Part shown: positions 8,470 to 20,751 of the stretch, in pieces
Position numbering within the stretch: position 1 is the first letter of the stretch
Layout of the letters: each line of letters starts with the position of its first letter
From: Austropuccinia psidii
Lineage: Eukaryota > Basidiomycota > Pucciniomycetes > Pucciniales > Sphaerophragmiaceae
Assembly (NCBI GenBank): GCA_023105745.1
Contig: JALGQZ010000002.1
Span: 78,509,785 to 78,573,784 of the forward strand
Length of the DNA stretch: 64,000 nucleotides
Reading direction: 5' to 3'
Translations under genes and position numbers: made by a program
Notes under the pieces: model-generated
Told to the model about the DNA's origin: nothing
The model's database searches: none
What the model saw: the letters and a program-made list of their open reading frames with translations, nothing else

Positions 8470-11400
8470 AGAGTATTACAAAATAATTCCAGGATTGCAC
8501 CCAGGTTTTAGCTATGTTTCATTCAGAATGATATCCATGTTTAGACTGGCTTTAAACCTGAAGAACCTGCCTCCAGGGCTAGTTTTATTCTTAATGGTGA
8601 ATGAAAATTCAAATAATTTTTGATGTATATCATAAGAAAAGCTTGTTATTGCAAATATGATCTTTACTTCACTTATTCTCTATCATCAATCCTCAAATTT
8701 TATCAGAAATTTATTAATGATTAGTAGAGCTTTTCTCTCACATTATCAATACATGAATCATTTTTCATATTTGATAACAAATCTTTATTCATCCATACTA
8801 TGAGTTAAATTAGGGTTTTAAATCAAAACTTGAAATCAGAATAAAGACTAATTTATAATTGAATTAAAACATGTATTGAAATTTATTCTCATTGACCACA
8901 TTTTTCTTAAAATATTTTTTAAAATATAAAATTAAACCATAAAACAAGAAATTACCTATTATGGTAGATTATATGAATTATTTGACTCTAATTTTATTTC
9001 TTTTCTGAAAAAGTGGATGATTTAATTAATCAAAAAATTCGATTCCCTTCCCATTGAGGATATTATTTTAAATAATGAAATTGATGGTGAACTTTTTTAC
9101 TTAGTGGCAGGATATCTTAGGGTGAAAGCAGGAAAGAAAACAAATATGAGTTTCCAAATGTTGTTAAATAAGTCTTCTGAAATTTTGAATCCTATCAGAA
9201 ATTTTTCATCTTTAATATGATCATACTATACTATCAACTCTTCTAGTTTAAAAGCGTATATTTGTTGAAGTAACATTTTGACATAATTCTGACCTCTTGA
9301 AGGTGCAAGTATTGGCAATTTTCAGGAATAACCCAAATTACCTATGAGTAAACAATCTGTTATAAACCTTAGGATAATTTTGATAAAATTTATTCTCATT
9401 AGACACTTCAAGAATATTTCAATATAATTTACTGAGCTTGGAAAACCTCCATACACCTATATACAATAGCTTTGACATGAATCAGCATACCATCTGTGAA
9501 ATGTAATACTTGAACTTTGGAGTTTTCTACTACCATCTGCAATGAATTAGAAGGTATTTTAATTCCATCCTTTATCGTTTATATATTTTCCCAATGGCCT
9601 ATTCAAGGGTAAAATTATTTGAATATGACATCCATGAATTTCAACAATGATATTTGTGATTCCATGTCTTCTCTTTAATTAATATTTCATGCTTTCCTAC
9701 TCAAATTCATAATCAAAGTATCTGAAGCTATTAATACAAAAATTAAAATTGAATAATATTCTACTATGAAGAAATATCCAAGATGAAACTTTTGTTGCAT
9801 TATTTAATTCCACAAAAAAATTCTTTAAAATGCTTTGTGACACATGGTAAGTGGTTGAGAATACGACCCAGTTTCTCATATGAGCTTCTATTTAGAGCCC
9901 AATGAAGCATCATCCTGACCCTTTCTTTTTTTCTTACGCTTCAAATATCCTTTTTGATATTCATTTCTAAAATTAGGCCTTAAGAATAGAGTCAATTCAA
10001 AACATAGGGGTCTCCCATCTGAAATATACCGTTGAAATGAGATTCACCAAACAACCTTTTTTTCGTCAATAATTAAACAGTGTATTGCAACGTAGGGGAT
10101 TAACTAATTAAACTCCTTTTTTTGATAGTAGGATATCTGAAACTTTGTGGAAACCATTAGGTTAGCCACTTTCAAAATGATGGTTCCATCTTTAATATTT
10201 TCAATTATTCAAAATAATTATTCAATAAGATAATTGTAACAAGGTTGAAAATTCTGCTGATAATTTGATGAAGTTTTGACTCTAAACCTGTGACTTCTAG
10301 TAGAATTTTAAGAGCGTTTGGATTTTATTTTTGAGTTGAAATCAAAATAAAATCAATATTATCTTAAATTCAAAATACATTTCAAAATGAATTTCAAGAA
10401 TTAATCATAAACCAAGAATTTCATTTTAAACTTAAAATTATTTTATTCATTTTAAATAAATTTTATGAAAAAAATGAATTATTTATTCATTTTTGTAAAA
10501 AGTAAATAAATGAATGGATTTTAAATAACATAATTGATTAATCAATTTTTTCATTTTGAAAACTTTAGATAAAAAACTTATCTCTTGGATATCTTACTTT
10601 TAATTTTGATTTTTACCTTTTAAACTTCCCAATAATATTCTTTTAAATTAATATAAGCTGTAAAAATATCAAGTCACAGAATTTAATAAATAGATTATCT
10701 ATCAATATGAATATTTCTATTAACTTATTTCAAAAATAAAAAACAATCAGCTCAAAAATCATGGAATAAATTTGTTGATACTAAAAAGAAATATAATTTG
10801 GAATATAAGAAATATTTTCATTTGAAACTTTTAAGCCTCAACCATCTGAAAAAGAAAACTTGAAGAATTTAATTTTGAAGCACAATCTTTATTCTTAAAA
10901 GGATTCAATTTTTGAAAAAAAAACTGGATGGAAGAAGTAAGTAGTTTAACAAACGAAGCTTTAATTTGATCAAAATACAAATTAATTTCAAATGAGGAGA
11001 AAATCTTAATGGAATGGTAGTTCAATTATATATCTGAATTAGGTTTTGGTTATTTTATTTAATAGGAAGATTGATTTGGATCTATATCTTGTACACAGTT
11101 TTCATAGAAATAATAGAATCAGAAAATTAAACTATGCTTTAATTTGAAAATATTTCATTCTATATGATATAAAAAAATTCCAAGCAATTCATGGAGCTAT
11201 ATGAATTAAATAAACAATCTAGTGATAATTATTTTAAATATCTCTTTCATAAAATACATTCTATCATTTTAAAATTATAGCTGATTTTAATAGAAATTAA
11301 AGGATTCTTTTGCTCGAAAAGGTGTACTTAGGCTGTAAGAATAGTTCTCGTTGTATCATATGAGTATATTAGTAATCTCATTGTGATTTTAGTAAGCCAT

Positions 11401-12561
11401 AATTTTTAAAAAAAATATTAAATAGGTATAAAAATGATTTGAAAATATTAGCTTTTGGAATGTAGGAGTAGATTAGGGAGGTTGACATAATTCAGAAATT
11501 CTGGTTTTTCTAAGTAACACAAAAGATTTGGTTGATAAACTTAAATCTAAAAATTATTTTTTGAAAGATATAAATATTTTTTCTATAAATGAGGGAGATA
11601 AAATGATATTGAATTAGATTGGACAATTTTCAGCTCAAAATATTTCTTTGACTGATTTTAATCCTTTAAAAAATCAATACTGAATATTAGGCTTCACTGG
11701 GGCGAGACCAAAAACACAAATAATAAACAAAAGGGGTATATATCCAGATCTATAACTATGAGAAATGTGGCTAAATCTGGAAGAAGGTGTTCAATTTTCA
11801 AACTTTAATGTTATTTACAGGAATTAAATCAAAAAAGAAGAGTTTTTTCTAAAAATTCAAACCACATATGAAAACCACCGATTTTTAATTTCACTGTCTC
11901 GATACTAGTATTTGGTTTGGATTCTTAAAGCTCAATAAGTCAACAAAAAATTCAATATTCACTTCATCATTAATGTGACTTTGTATCAGAGTTAATTATT
12001 TTAAGTTAGCTTTTGTGGCCTTTGGTTTAGGTATTTCAAAGATTGTAAGGATATTCATATACATGTTCTCTCCATTTGATATATAGTCAAAAAAACATCA
12101 ATGATGAGTATTATTAGTCTAAATCCTATATTCTGAAAAGGGTTTGCTTAAATGAAATAAAATCTTCATAAAATAAATATTTTTCAACAATATAATGATA
12201 CTGAATAATTTATAATAGTTCATAAAACCTTTTTCGGTATCCAAAGGCTTTAAAGAGTCTATATGATTTCTCTCCCCTTTTTCCTTTTGTTATTTTCATG
12301 AATTATTTCCAAATATAAAAAAGATTATTAAAATCATAATGAAAAATATGAACCAAGTTATGATATAGTTTTTGTATAAAACAGAATGATATAATGCTTG
12401 AATAGTATGAAACTGGATTAATGTGAATTATGGCTATAAGATGTGAATATCTCGACATGTTATTTGGATTTAATTTCATAATAGAGAACTTTATTTAGCT
12501 CAAGGTACCAATATTTCAGTATAAAGATAATCTTATTGATATTTATAAGATATTCTTTAAT
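8470..12561. other. Decayed AT-rich intergenic region, no gene recognised
   Basis: About 4.1 kb between the LTR of element 0 and the target duplication of element 2. All reading frames are short and broken. The minus strand near 8520-8620 has a weak resemblance to a copia-type reverse transcriptase stretch, too short to call. I see no convincing gene, RNA or LTR boundary. Confidence 0.6.
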
Positions 12562-12566
12562 GGAAT
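12562..12566. repeat. Target-site duplication GGAAT (left) of element 2
   Basis: GGAAT directly precedes the LTR and is repeated exactly after the other LTR at 22848-22852. A 5-bp duplication is typical of Ty3/gypsy integration. Confidence 0.92.
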
Positions 12567-14060
12567 TGTCAGGGTGAGTCTATATAGTAGCTATAAAATG
12601 TAGTTACAAGCTAGGATTATGACTGTAACACATCAAAAAACAAATAAATTTAAATCTTCAGGTCCTACTGCTACGTGGTAACAGTGGTGATGAGTCTGTT
12701 GAGGACCTTGGTTGCAATACTCTAATATCTTTGACTGTAAAGAAGTACTACAATAATTATATTCTAATTATATCTTTAATGATAATTCTAAGGACACTAC
12801 TGATTGATAACAGTTTTGTCAGGTAAGAATATGGATAATAAGATAAAGATGATGGGTTTTCAAGGAAAAACCCCTTCTTTTTATATCTTTCAAGACTGTC
12901 AAGAGTTATTAACTCTTCACGCTTCAGAGGAGTGAAAATTTTCACTCCAATGATCAGTCTGTGGTTCTGGATCGTCAATGGAGGCAGAATTGTGGTTTTG
13001 GAACCACAAATGATCATTCTGGATCAATACAGGGTGAAAAAACTTTTCACCTGCCACGTCAGCACTTGGATGACATTGTTCTGGTGTCTTTATGATCAAT
13101 TATGATGCTTTTAGAGAGGTTATATCTTCCTAAGTATATTATTCTAAGTATGAGAGCAATACTGTTTGATACAAGTTTGATACAGTCATGTATTGCTAGG
13201 AAAACCTTCCAATCAAGATATCTCAGTCAGTTCTTAAGATATCAAGAAACCAAGAGCACAGAATTGAAGGGCTTAATGAGCTCTTCAATTTGGTATGCTT
13301 CATGTTTTCCCTTCTTTAAAATAGCAAAAGTTATAAGGGTTTTAAGTTTTTGGATGTATTTTTGTACATCAGTATGAGGCTTCAAAAACTTCCATACCAG
13401 ATATCTTCTTCAATTTGGAAGATATCTGTATTCTGATGATACATTCTTGTAGGGCTTGATTAGCTCTACAGTTTGGTATATTACACTGTACAATTGTATG
13501 AGTGTATGCCAAAGATACAGGGGTTTGTTTACATTGTTGTTTTCAGAATATCTGTATTTTGGTTGTTAAGCCTTTGAACCAAGATCCCTCAGTCAATTTA
13601 AGAGATACAGAGGTCTAAGGTGTCTCAAATTGAAGCTCTTGTTTATATCTTTAATTTGGTTATACTTTTGTACAGTTTTGTACAAGCCCTCTTTGACTTT
13701 CAGGGGGGTCTTGGTTTTAAAATAAAGGTCATATGGTATCTCCAGTTGTAGTGGTGTTACAGCAACATGGATGATACCATTGTATAGCTCTCTATGTGAG
13801 CTTTAATAAAAATACCATTTTGGTATAGAATAACTTAAATATGCATAAGTTAGATGAGAGGTGAAAATAAGGGTTTTGACTTGTTTATTCTCCTCTAGGT
13901 TTCCTTATTCTGTTTGGATAAGGTTGGTGTTTAATTTAAGAGGAGTTTTTTCCTCTTATTTATTACCTGTATTGACTATGTTTGTTCAATACTTGTCATA
14001 CCATTATTTATGGTATGTTGGATGTCATGCTAGTGCTCTGTTTTGAGTCACAGGCTGACA
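12567..14060 (-). repeat. 3' LTR of element 2, family LTR-1 (1494 bp)
   Basis: Runs from TGTCAGGGTGAG to CAGGCTGACA on the plus strand. Compared with the partner LTR at 21341-22847 it lacks 12 bases near 12974, which removes the TGACGTCA palindrome. Three imperfect units of about 185 bp begin near 13207, 13393 and 13578; the middle one forms an 11-bp perfect stem (13398-13428). Confidence 0.93.
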
Positions 14061-14071
14061 TACCCTCCCTC
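14061..14071 (-). other. Polypurine tract of element 2
   Basis: Purine run GAGGGAGGGTA on the minus strand directly before the LTR, identical to that of element 1. Confidence 0.75.
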
Positions 14072-14084
14072 AAAAGAAGGCTCA

Positions 14085-14522
14085 TCATTGATGAGACTCT
14101 TCAGCCTTTCTGGAGGCTCTGAATCTTCTGAGGTGTATTTGTCCATCTGGGATTTCTTTCTCAGTTAACCATTTATCTTTATCTGCTGGTTGATTCTTAA
14201 ATCTAACCAGATATTGCCTGTTGTCTTTCCCATTAATTCTTATTTTCCTGGCTTTAATGATCTTTTTCACTGGTCCAGGTGAGTCATCTTCCTCTACCAA
14301 TCTTTCATGGGTGACTGTCTTCTTTCTGTCAGGGAATTTCTCCTCATCTGTTTGGTGATAAGGTTTGACCAGGCTCACAGGGAAAACTGGGTGTTTCCTA
14401 GAAAACTCTTTGGTCAGGTTGACTTCTACTGCATTCTTTCCTATTAATTTAATAATGGTGAATGGTCCTATGAATGAGTCTCTCATCTTCTTGGGTCCTC
14501 TTAGATTGTTGAAGTTAAGAGT
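14085..14522 (-). CDS. pol: Pol C-terminal module (integrase end and chromodomain-like tail)
   Basis: Continues the Pol frame after one in-frame TAA (14523-14525). It opens with RGPKKMRDSFIGPF, a GPF motif typical of the integrase C-terminal GPY/F module. It then has a basic linker and a chromodomain-like block with QYLVRF and DKWLTEKEIPDG, ending RRFRASRKAEESHQ. The equivalent tail exists in element 0 and, truncated, in element 1. The stop makes this part untranslated unless read through; no recoding signal is evident. Confidence 0.8.
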   Translation of the reverse strand, partial: TLNFNNLRGPKKMRDSFIGPFTIIKLIGKNAVEVNLTKEFSRKHPVFPVSLVKPYHQTDEEKFPDRKKTVTHERLVEEDDSPGPVKKIIKARKIRINGKDNRQYLVRFKNQPADKDKWLTEKEIPDGQIHLRRFRASRKAEESHQ

Positions 14523-17500
14523 TTAGATTAGAACTTGGTCTCCTTCTTTGAAATCAGGTTCTTGGTGACTTTTATCATATCTCTGTTTGTTGTATAATTT
14601 AGCTTCAGCCACACATTGTTCTGCTTTTTCACAGGCAGTTTTCCACATTGTGTGGAAGTCTTTAGCTGTGGGGTGTACTGAGAGGAGGTTCTTCTTCAAG
14701 TAGTCTACTGCAAGTAGTGGGTTCCATTCCTTCTCTAATGTGGCAGGGGTTTTTCCTGTCACTGAGTGTATACTTGTGTTGTATGCCAATTGTACAGCTG
14801 GTAGGAGGGTTACCCAGTCATGGGTATATCCCTCATTGTCTTTATATTCCATGCCATATGCACAAAATCTTCTAATGATGTCTTTTAATGTTTGAATCAT
14901 TCTTTCTGCTAGACCATTTGTTTGTGGATGGTAAGCTGTGGAGAATGCTAGTTTGGTTCCCAGCATCTCATATAGATTAGTCCAAAATTCCGATGTGAAT
15001 TTAGGGTCTCTGTCACTAATTATAATTCTTGGAACTCCACAGTTTGCTATCACATTGTTCCAGAACAATATGGCTGTGTCCATTGCTGTGTCCTCTTTGT
15101 GACAGGGGAGACATCTGACACTCTTTCTGTACCTGTCTACTACTACTAGGCATGCATTAAAGCTGTCTTTCCCTCCAGGGACCAGGCCTGTCACCCAATC
15201 CATGTTTATTATTTCCCAGGGGTGTTTGGGCTCCTCTATACTCTGGAGTAATCCATATCTTTTGCCATGAACTTTGTTGGCTTTTTGGCATCTGGTACAA
15301 GTGTTGATGTATTCACTCAAGTCTTGTTCCCACTTTGGCCACCAAGCTGTGCTAAAGACTCTTTCTTTAGTTCTTTCTTCACTCATATGTCCCATGTATG
15401 GGCAGTCATGGCATTCCTGTGGTATCAGGGAAATATGTTCTCTATTTATTATTACCAGGGCACTTGTGTGTTTTTCCCTATGGTATAGTAGATCATCTAT
15501 CAGAAAAAATATATTCTCTTTGAAGTTTTTGAGCCATGGCTCTTCCAATTGGCTTTCTAGTTCAGGACTCCTGTACTTTTGTTTTGATAGTTGTATCAAT
15601 ATACTACACTGTTTGTGTTTATTGTATGATGATTGTACTATACTAAAGAAATCTGTATTTAGATTAGAGGAGCTGATTCCCAATATGGGTATCTCTTTTC
15701 TCTCCCCATAGCTCTGTGCTGGGCTTGATGGGTCATTCCCTAATTCCCAGTTTGATAGTTTGAAGTTCTTTCTCCTATCTATCTCCATGCATTGTATGGG
15801 TATTTTGGCCCCATTTTCTGGGTCATATTCTGGATTCTCTTGTTCATTCTTCAGTGGCCACCAGCTGAGACCATCTGCATTAGTATGAATTTTCCCTTCT
15901 TTATAGATAATAGTCATATTCCCTCTGTATTCTTGTATGGCTATTTGCCACCTGAGCATGTGTCTGTTTGTTGTCTTCATGTTCAACAGTGATTTGAGGG
16001 CTGTGCAATCAGTAAAAACTTCAAATACTGCTCCTTCTAAGTAGTAATGGAGTTTTTCTAATGCCCATACCAAAAAGAGACATCCTGTCTGAGTAGCTCC
16101 ATATCTAGCTTCTGAGTCTTTCAGTTGTCTTGATATATAGCAAATTACTCCTTCTTTGGGTATTCCATCCACTAGTTGCCTCTGGTGTAGTGCTGCTCCT
16201 AGTCCTTGGCTACATGCTGCATCTATATATAGCTTGAATGGTAGTTCAAAATCAGGCATCATTAGGACAGGGGCATTGGTCAGTTCATGTTTGATCTTCT
16301 CAAATTCATCTCTTCTTTCTTTGGTAATTTCAAAGACTACATCTTTTGAGCACAGTTTGTATAGGCTACTTGTGATGTGTGCAAAGTTTTTTATGTGGCT
16401 CCTGTAGTAACTAGCAAAGCCCAAAAAAGATTGCATTTCTTTAATGTTCTTTGGTACTGGTTTCTTCAGTACTGCAGCAACTTCATTTTGGTCTATGGTT
16501 AGACTTAAACCTGAAACTTTGTGTCCTAGGGCTAGCAGTTCTTGCTGTCCAAAGTTACATTTTTTAAGAGATATTTTCATGTTGATTGGTGTACATTTTC
16601 CCAATATTTTATCAATTTTCCTCACATGGTCTTCCCATGTTTCTGAGTATATTATGATATCATCAATGTACACTACCATCCACCCTTCCATTATTTCATC
16701 TTGAAATATGGTATCCATCATCCTCTGAAAATGGGCTGGTGCATTCTTAATGCCAAATGGCATTCTAGTATATTCATATATGCCCATATGGCATATAATT
16801 CTTAGCAATTTGATGGAATCTGGCTTCACCCCATTCTGGTGGAAGCCTTTCATGCAATCCCTTTTTGTAATAAACTTGGCTTTTGCTAGCTTATCTAGTG
16901 CATGTGTTATCTTTGGGATGGGGTACCTATCTGCTTTGGTATAATTATTCAAAGCCCTGAAGTCCCCACATAGTCTGGATTTACCATCATGCCAAGTTAT
17001 AAGGACTGGTGTAGTGACTTCTACTATCTCATTGTGTCCTATTTTCCTTATGACCCCCATTTCTAGGAGTTCATTGATATGTTTCTCAATTTCTTTCCTA
17101 GTTTCCATGCTGACTGGGTATGGTGGTCTCCTAAGCATAGGTGGGTATGGTCTTTCTACATCCAGATATAATTCTATATCATTTCCTTTGATTTTTCCTA
17201 GTGGTTCATCTCCTATTGCAAAAGCTCCTCTATGCTTCCTCAATACTTTCAGTAAGCTGAGTTTCATTTTACTGGTGAGTTGAGTGCCATATTGGGCTTC
17301 TTTAAATTCTTCCACTAGTTCTTTCAGGGTGTTATCATTTGTTATATGATTTAAGTCAAAGGAAAAATTTTTTTCTTTGTTTGTACCTATGGTAAGATAT
17401 CTATTTTTACTATTGCAAATGTCCATACCATACATTCTTTGGTACTCTGTACCTAGTAAGAATCCTTGTACATGTGCATTCTCCAGAACTACAAATTCAG

Positions 17501-17672
17501 GTTCTAGTCTGATATTTCCTTTTTGGTGTGGGATAATTATCTCTTTGATTATTGTCCCCATTGAGTGCATTTTTCCTGATGCACTTTTAAAGTTTCTAGC
17601 TTTTGTTGGGATTATATCCTCTTCCCATTTGGGGAAGTGTTGTTTAAGTATTCTTTTGCCACTATGGAGCAA
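14523..17672 (-). CDS. pol: Pol: reverse transcriptase, RNase H, integrase (broken copy)
   Basis: A 1049-codon open frame on the minus strand. The start of this frame is artificial: it is the continuation of the gag-protease frame after a 1-bp deletion near 17643. Reverse transcriptase lies at residues about 220-380 with RMPFG and catalytic YIDD at 335-338. RNase H is at about 480-600 with [12 protein letters not shown] and [12 protein letters not shown]. The integrase zinc finger (H/C residues) is at about 753-797. The integrase core has D825, D887 and E923, a D-35-E spacing. Some usually conserved RT residues are altered ([11 protein letters not shown] and [10 protein letters not shown]), suggesting missense decay. 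Together these domains copy element RNA to DNA and insert it. Confidence 0.93.
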   Translation of the reverse strand: MLHSGKRILKQHFPKWEEDIIPTKARNFKSASGKMHSMGTIIKEIIIPHQKGNIRLEPEFVVLENAHVQGFLLGTEYQRMYGMDICNSKNRYLTIGTNKEKNFSFDLNHITNDNTLKELVEEFKEAQYGTQLTSKMKLSLLKVLRKHRGAFAIGDEPLGKIKGNDIELYLDVERPYPPMLRRPPYPVSMETRKEIEKHINELLEMGVIRKIGHNEIVEVTTPVLITWHDGKSRLCGDFRALNNYTKADRYPIPKITHALDKLAKAKFITKRDCMKGFHQNGVKPDSIKLLRIICHMGIYEYTRMPFGIKNAPAHFQRMMDTIFQDEIMEGWMVVYIDDIIIYSETWEDHVRKIDKILGKCTPINMKISLKKCNFGQQELLALGHKVSGLSLTIDQNEVAAVLKKPVPKNIKEMQSFLGFASYYRSHIKNFAHITSSLYKLCSKDVVFEITKERRDEFEKIKHELTNAPVLMMPDFELPFKLYIDAACSQGLGAALHQRQLVDGIPKEGVICYISRQLKDSEARYGATQTGCLFLVWALEKLHYYLEGAVFEVFTDCTALKSLLNMKTTNRHMLRWQIAIQEYRGNMTIIYKEGKIHTNADGLSWWPLKNEQENPEYDPENGAKIPIQCMEIDRRKNFKLSNWELGNDPSSPAQSYGERKEIPILGISSSNLNTDFFSIVQSSYNKHKQCSILIQLSKQKYRSPELESQLEEPWLKNFKENIFFLIDDLLYHREKHTSALVIINREHISLIPQECHDCPYMGHMSEERTKERVFSTAWWPKWEQDLSEYINTCTRCQKANKVHGKRYGLLQSIEEPKHPWEIINMDWVTGLVPGGKDSFNACLVVVDRYRKSVRCLPCHKEDTAMDTAILFWNNVIANCGVPRIIISDRDPKFTSEFWTNLYEMLGTKLAFSTAYHPQTNGLAERMIQTLKDIIRRFCAYGMEYKDNEGYTHDWVTLLPAVQLAYNTSIHSVTGKTPATLEKEWNPLLAVDYLKKNLLSVHPTAKDFHTMWKTACEKAEQCVAEAKLYNKQRYDKSHQEPDFKEGDQVLI

Positions 17673-19087
17673 CTTGCTCCTGTGTCAATGATCATTGGAT
17701 GTTTACAGTTCTCAATGTAAACTGTCAATTTTGTAGGTGTTCCATGAATGAATCCCATCCCTCTATTTGGGGTTACCAGGAATGTTTGTGCATTCTGTGT
17801 GTTCTTACAGAGCTCTTTTTCTGTTGTTATTTGTGGTATTCCTGAATCTAATTCAATGTCTTGTATGACAAGTGAACTTTCTTCATTGCATTCCACTATG
17901 TATTCTTCTATGGTATCAGGTTCACTTTGTGATTCTGCTCTCATACCATTTCCCATACTGTCAGAATCAGATTTGTCACCTGTTTGTTCTTCTTCTGATT
18001 CTTCATCAATTTCATATATTTTCTTTTTTGGTTTTGTGCAATTGTTGGCATAGTGGTCTGGTGATCCACAGTTGTGGCACATATATTTCTTTTTTGGGGT
18101 TTCTTTCCCTTTCTTTTTGTTTGTTTCTTTAACTTCAGACTTCTTGTCTTTGAAGTTTGGTTTATAGGATGTGTACCTTCCTATGGAGGTTTTTTTCCTC
18201 ACATCTTGTATGACATTTGCTATGTCATCAATGCTGCTGATGTTTTTGCATCTGCATTTGACTGCATTTTCTAGATCTCCTGGCAATTCTGTTAGGAGTT
18301 TATGGTTTCTCATTTCTATTGTCATATTGGGATCAATAGCCTTTAGCCTTTTTGTTTGTTTGAGACACCATTCATATGGGTCTCTTTCTGTGGAGTATCT
18401 ATCACTTTCAAAGGACATGGTCTTTTGCCAGATCCAACTACCATTGCTATACTTTTGTATAATCTGGTTCCTCCACCATGGCCAGCTTTTCCTGCCATGT
18501 ATTTCTTTCATTTCAGTATACCATATGTTTGCATGGCCTCTGAATGCTGTGTTAAGTCTTGTTGTGATCCAGTAGTCTGGTATCTTTGGGACAACAACAA
18601 AGAGTCCATCAATATAGTCAATGATTTCCATATGGTCATATTCCCCAATTACTGAGAACTTTGGCCAGTTTGCTACTTCTGGTAACTGTTTTAGTGCCTG
18701 TTTCTCTGAATAGCTGAGATTTTCCCCATCTTGGTACATTGACTCTGATCTTGACTTTGGAATCTGATATTCAGGTTCCTGGTAATATTCTTTATCCTCT
18801 TCTTTCAATTTTGTAGAGGTAGTGGGTTGACCTTGTGTTGGAGGGTATTGATTTTCCTCTCTGTCATAGAGGTAATGAATTTCTTTATCAAAGCTATCCT
18901 GTTGCTGCTGGATACTCCTCAGATCTCTCCTCACAGTTTGTTGTTCTTCTAGAATTGAATTCAACTGTCTGTTAGTTTTTTCAAATTCTGTCCAAATTTT
19001 GGCCAGATTTGTATTCAAGTCTTTTATGACTGTTGCTTGGAAAGCATTTTCTTCTTTCAATGTTTCCACTTCTGTCCTCATTTTTTT
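17645..19087 (-). CDS. gag: Gag core, zinc knuckle and protease of element 2 (second frame)
   Basis: Continues Gag after the frameshift in the T7/A7 run. It holds the coiled coil ([20 protein letters not shown]), the Gag core ([14 protein letters not shown]), a CCHC knuckle ([14 protein letters not shown]), an acidic tail and then, without a stop, the protease motif [11 protein letters not shown]. This shows that Gag and protease are one reading frame in the family. The frame then shifts by one base after AKEYL and carries on into Pol. The open frame itself extends from 17612 to 19156. Confidence 0.88.
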
Positions 19088-19955
19088 CTGAGGTTTCATG
19101 TGTCCAATCCATGAATTGGGCCAATTTGTTCCATGTGATTTTGTTTTCAAACTCATGAGTGTGGATTGTAGTCTCAGTTATTAGTTCTGGATCAATTGAG
19201 TCAGAACTATCAAAACTATTTGTAGGTACAACTATGTTTTGCTTTTGTGTACTTCTTGGACTGAGTCCATCAGCTTTTTCATCAATGGGTCTGCTTCCTT
19301 CTTCCTCTGGTTGAAAGAAGTTTTGTTTCTCCCTTGGGCTCCTTTTCTCCTGTTGGAAACTACCTGGAATGGCTGGGGAGCCTTGGATGAAGTTTCCTTT
19401 GGCTTGTAAGGCCTGGAACTTCTGGATTGTTGTGGGGAAGATGGGACTTCTCCTTCCATTTCTGGGGGTACCTGAATCTGACTGGGCTCTTCCTTGTGCC
19501 AAGATCTCTCTATGGCTTGTATGGCTGCCTGGTTCTCTTTGATTCTGATTGCTCTTTCTTCTAAGAGTTTGAAATTCTTGTTGGGATGCCAACCTTGCAT
19601 TTCTGTCATAAGTTCCATCCAAGCCATTTGCTTGAGACAGATCTTCTGAGTTGTTATCCCCACTTCTGCCCATGATGCTGCCATAGTGAACATTTTGTTG
19701 TCCATGCTCCATGTGAAGAGGTCTTTCAGGAGTTTGTGTATTTGAAGGACCTGTTCTGCATCTGTCCAATCTCCTGGTTTGACTTCTGGGTTGAATTTGA
19801 TTTGGAATAAGACCTTGGGTAGTAGTTCCCTGATGGTAAGTCCTTTGCTGGTCATTTGATCCAGTGATTGGCTGTCTTCTTCCTCTGTGTCTTCTTGGCC
19901 AGTGTTCTGGTTGATTTCTTGGGAATCCAAGATCTCTAAGAAGTGGAGGTGTCAT
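19088..19955 (-). CDS. gag: Gag N-terminal region of element 2 (first frame)
   Basis: Starts at ATG 19955 (MTPPLLRDLGFPRNQPEHW), matching the Gag start of element 1. About 290 residues of Q/R/S/N-rich, probably disordered protein up to [10 protein letters not shown]. Then a run of seven T on the plus strand (19081-19087) shifts the frame relative to element 1, and the coiled coil continues in another frame. A single-base length change in this run explains the break; it could be a true mutation or an assembly or sequencing error in a homopolymer. Confidence 0.85.
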
Positions 19956-20008
19956 GTTAACAATGTTAAAAAATGACAGACAATGAAAAATGCTGTATGT
20001 TTCAAGGT

Positions 20009-20329
20009 TTATTTACCTTTAGCAGGCCCTTGTACAAATTTATGATCTATACTCTTTGGAAATTTGCCTTTAGAGTTTACAACTGGGTTGATAACAGTGA
20101 TTTTCTGTTTTTCAATTTTTTTTGGTGATCCAACTGGTTCTTTTGGAGCTTTTCTGGGTTTTTTGGCCCTTGGCATGGCTATTGGTGTCCAATCTTTTGA
20201 GTTGATTGTCACTTCACTGGGTCTTTTCTGCTTGCCCTTGGTTTTTGGCAGCACCTCTCTGTCTTCTGAGGCTGTCACAGATGGATTTCCTTGTGACTGG
20301 GTTTCTAATGAAATATAGTCTTTTTCCAC
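20009..20329 (-). other. Leader reading frame upstream of Gag (element 2)
   Basis: An open frame of 106 codons ending 53 bases before the Gag ATG. It starts with GTG, not ATG, at 20329 (VEKDYISLE) and is lysine- and proline-rich (MPRAKKPRKAPKEPVGSPKK). Element 1 has a shorter related frame at the same place that starts VEKIHSIWDK. An internal ATG would give a small basic peptide. It may be an upstream frame or a relic of a longer Gag start; no known domain is recognised. Confidence 0.4.
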
Positions 20330-20576
20330 TATTCAGAAAAGATATTTCAAGTTGTATATCAGTATTTTATGATAAAACAAAATGATTTTATTCAATTCTA
20401 CTGTTATTTTTCGAAATTTTTAAGCATTCTCATTATAATATTTTTTTTTATATGTTTTTTATTGAAAAATAACAGTTTTTGAGTTTTTCACTTATGTTTT
20501 ATAAGTGAAAACTGTAATATCCAAGTGTTTTGTGAATGATTCACTTGGATATTATTATGTTTTTGTATAAGCACGT

Positions 20577-20603
20577 CAAATTTATTAAATTATAATAAAT
20601 TTG
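20577..20603. other. Leader stem, copy 1
   Basis: CAAATTTATT and AATAAATTTG form a perfect 10-bp stem around a 7-base loop. The second copy at 20725-20751 has a G in the left arm and a C in the right arm at facing positions, so the pair A-T became G-C and pairing is kept. Confidence 0.7.
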
Positions 20604-20724
20604 GTTATAAATGTTATTACTAATATTTCTTAATGTGAGTTTTTATGAATTAAAACTTTAATATACAAGTGTTTTGTGAATGATTCACTTGGATACTATT
20701 GTTTTTCTTCTAAAAAAGCCACGT

Positions 20725-20751
20725 CAGATTTATTAAATTATAATAAATCTG
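20725..20751. other. Leader stem, copy 2 with compensatory change
   Basis: CAGATTTATT and AATAAATCTG pair perfectly around the same loop as copy 1. Both arms differ from copy 1 at the pairing third position, which suggests selection on RNA structure, although two events are few. Confidence 0.7.

Noticed and set aside
8520..8620. Minus-strand trace resembling a copia reverse transcriptase stretch
   Set aside because: Only about 30 codons with weak pattern match; no other copia domain nearby in order.
14500..19200. Many plus-strand frames of 60-145 codons over gag-pol of element 2
   Set aside because: They are antisense shadows of the conserved Pol and Gag frames, with compositions mirroring them.
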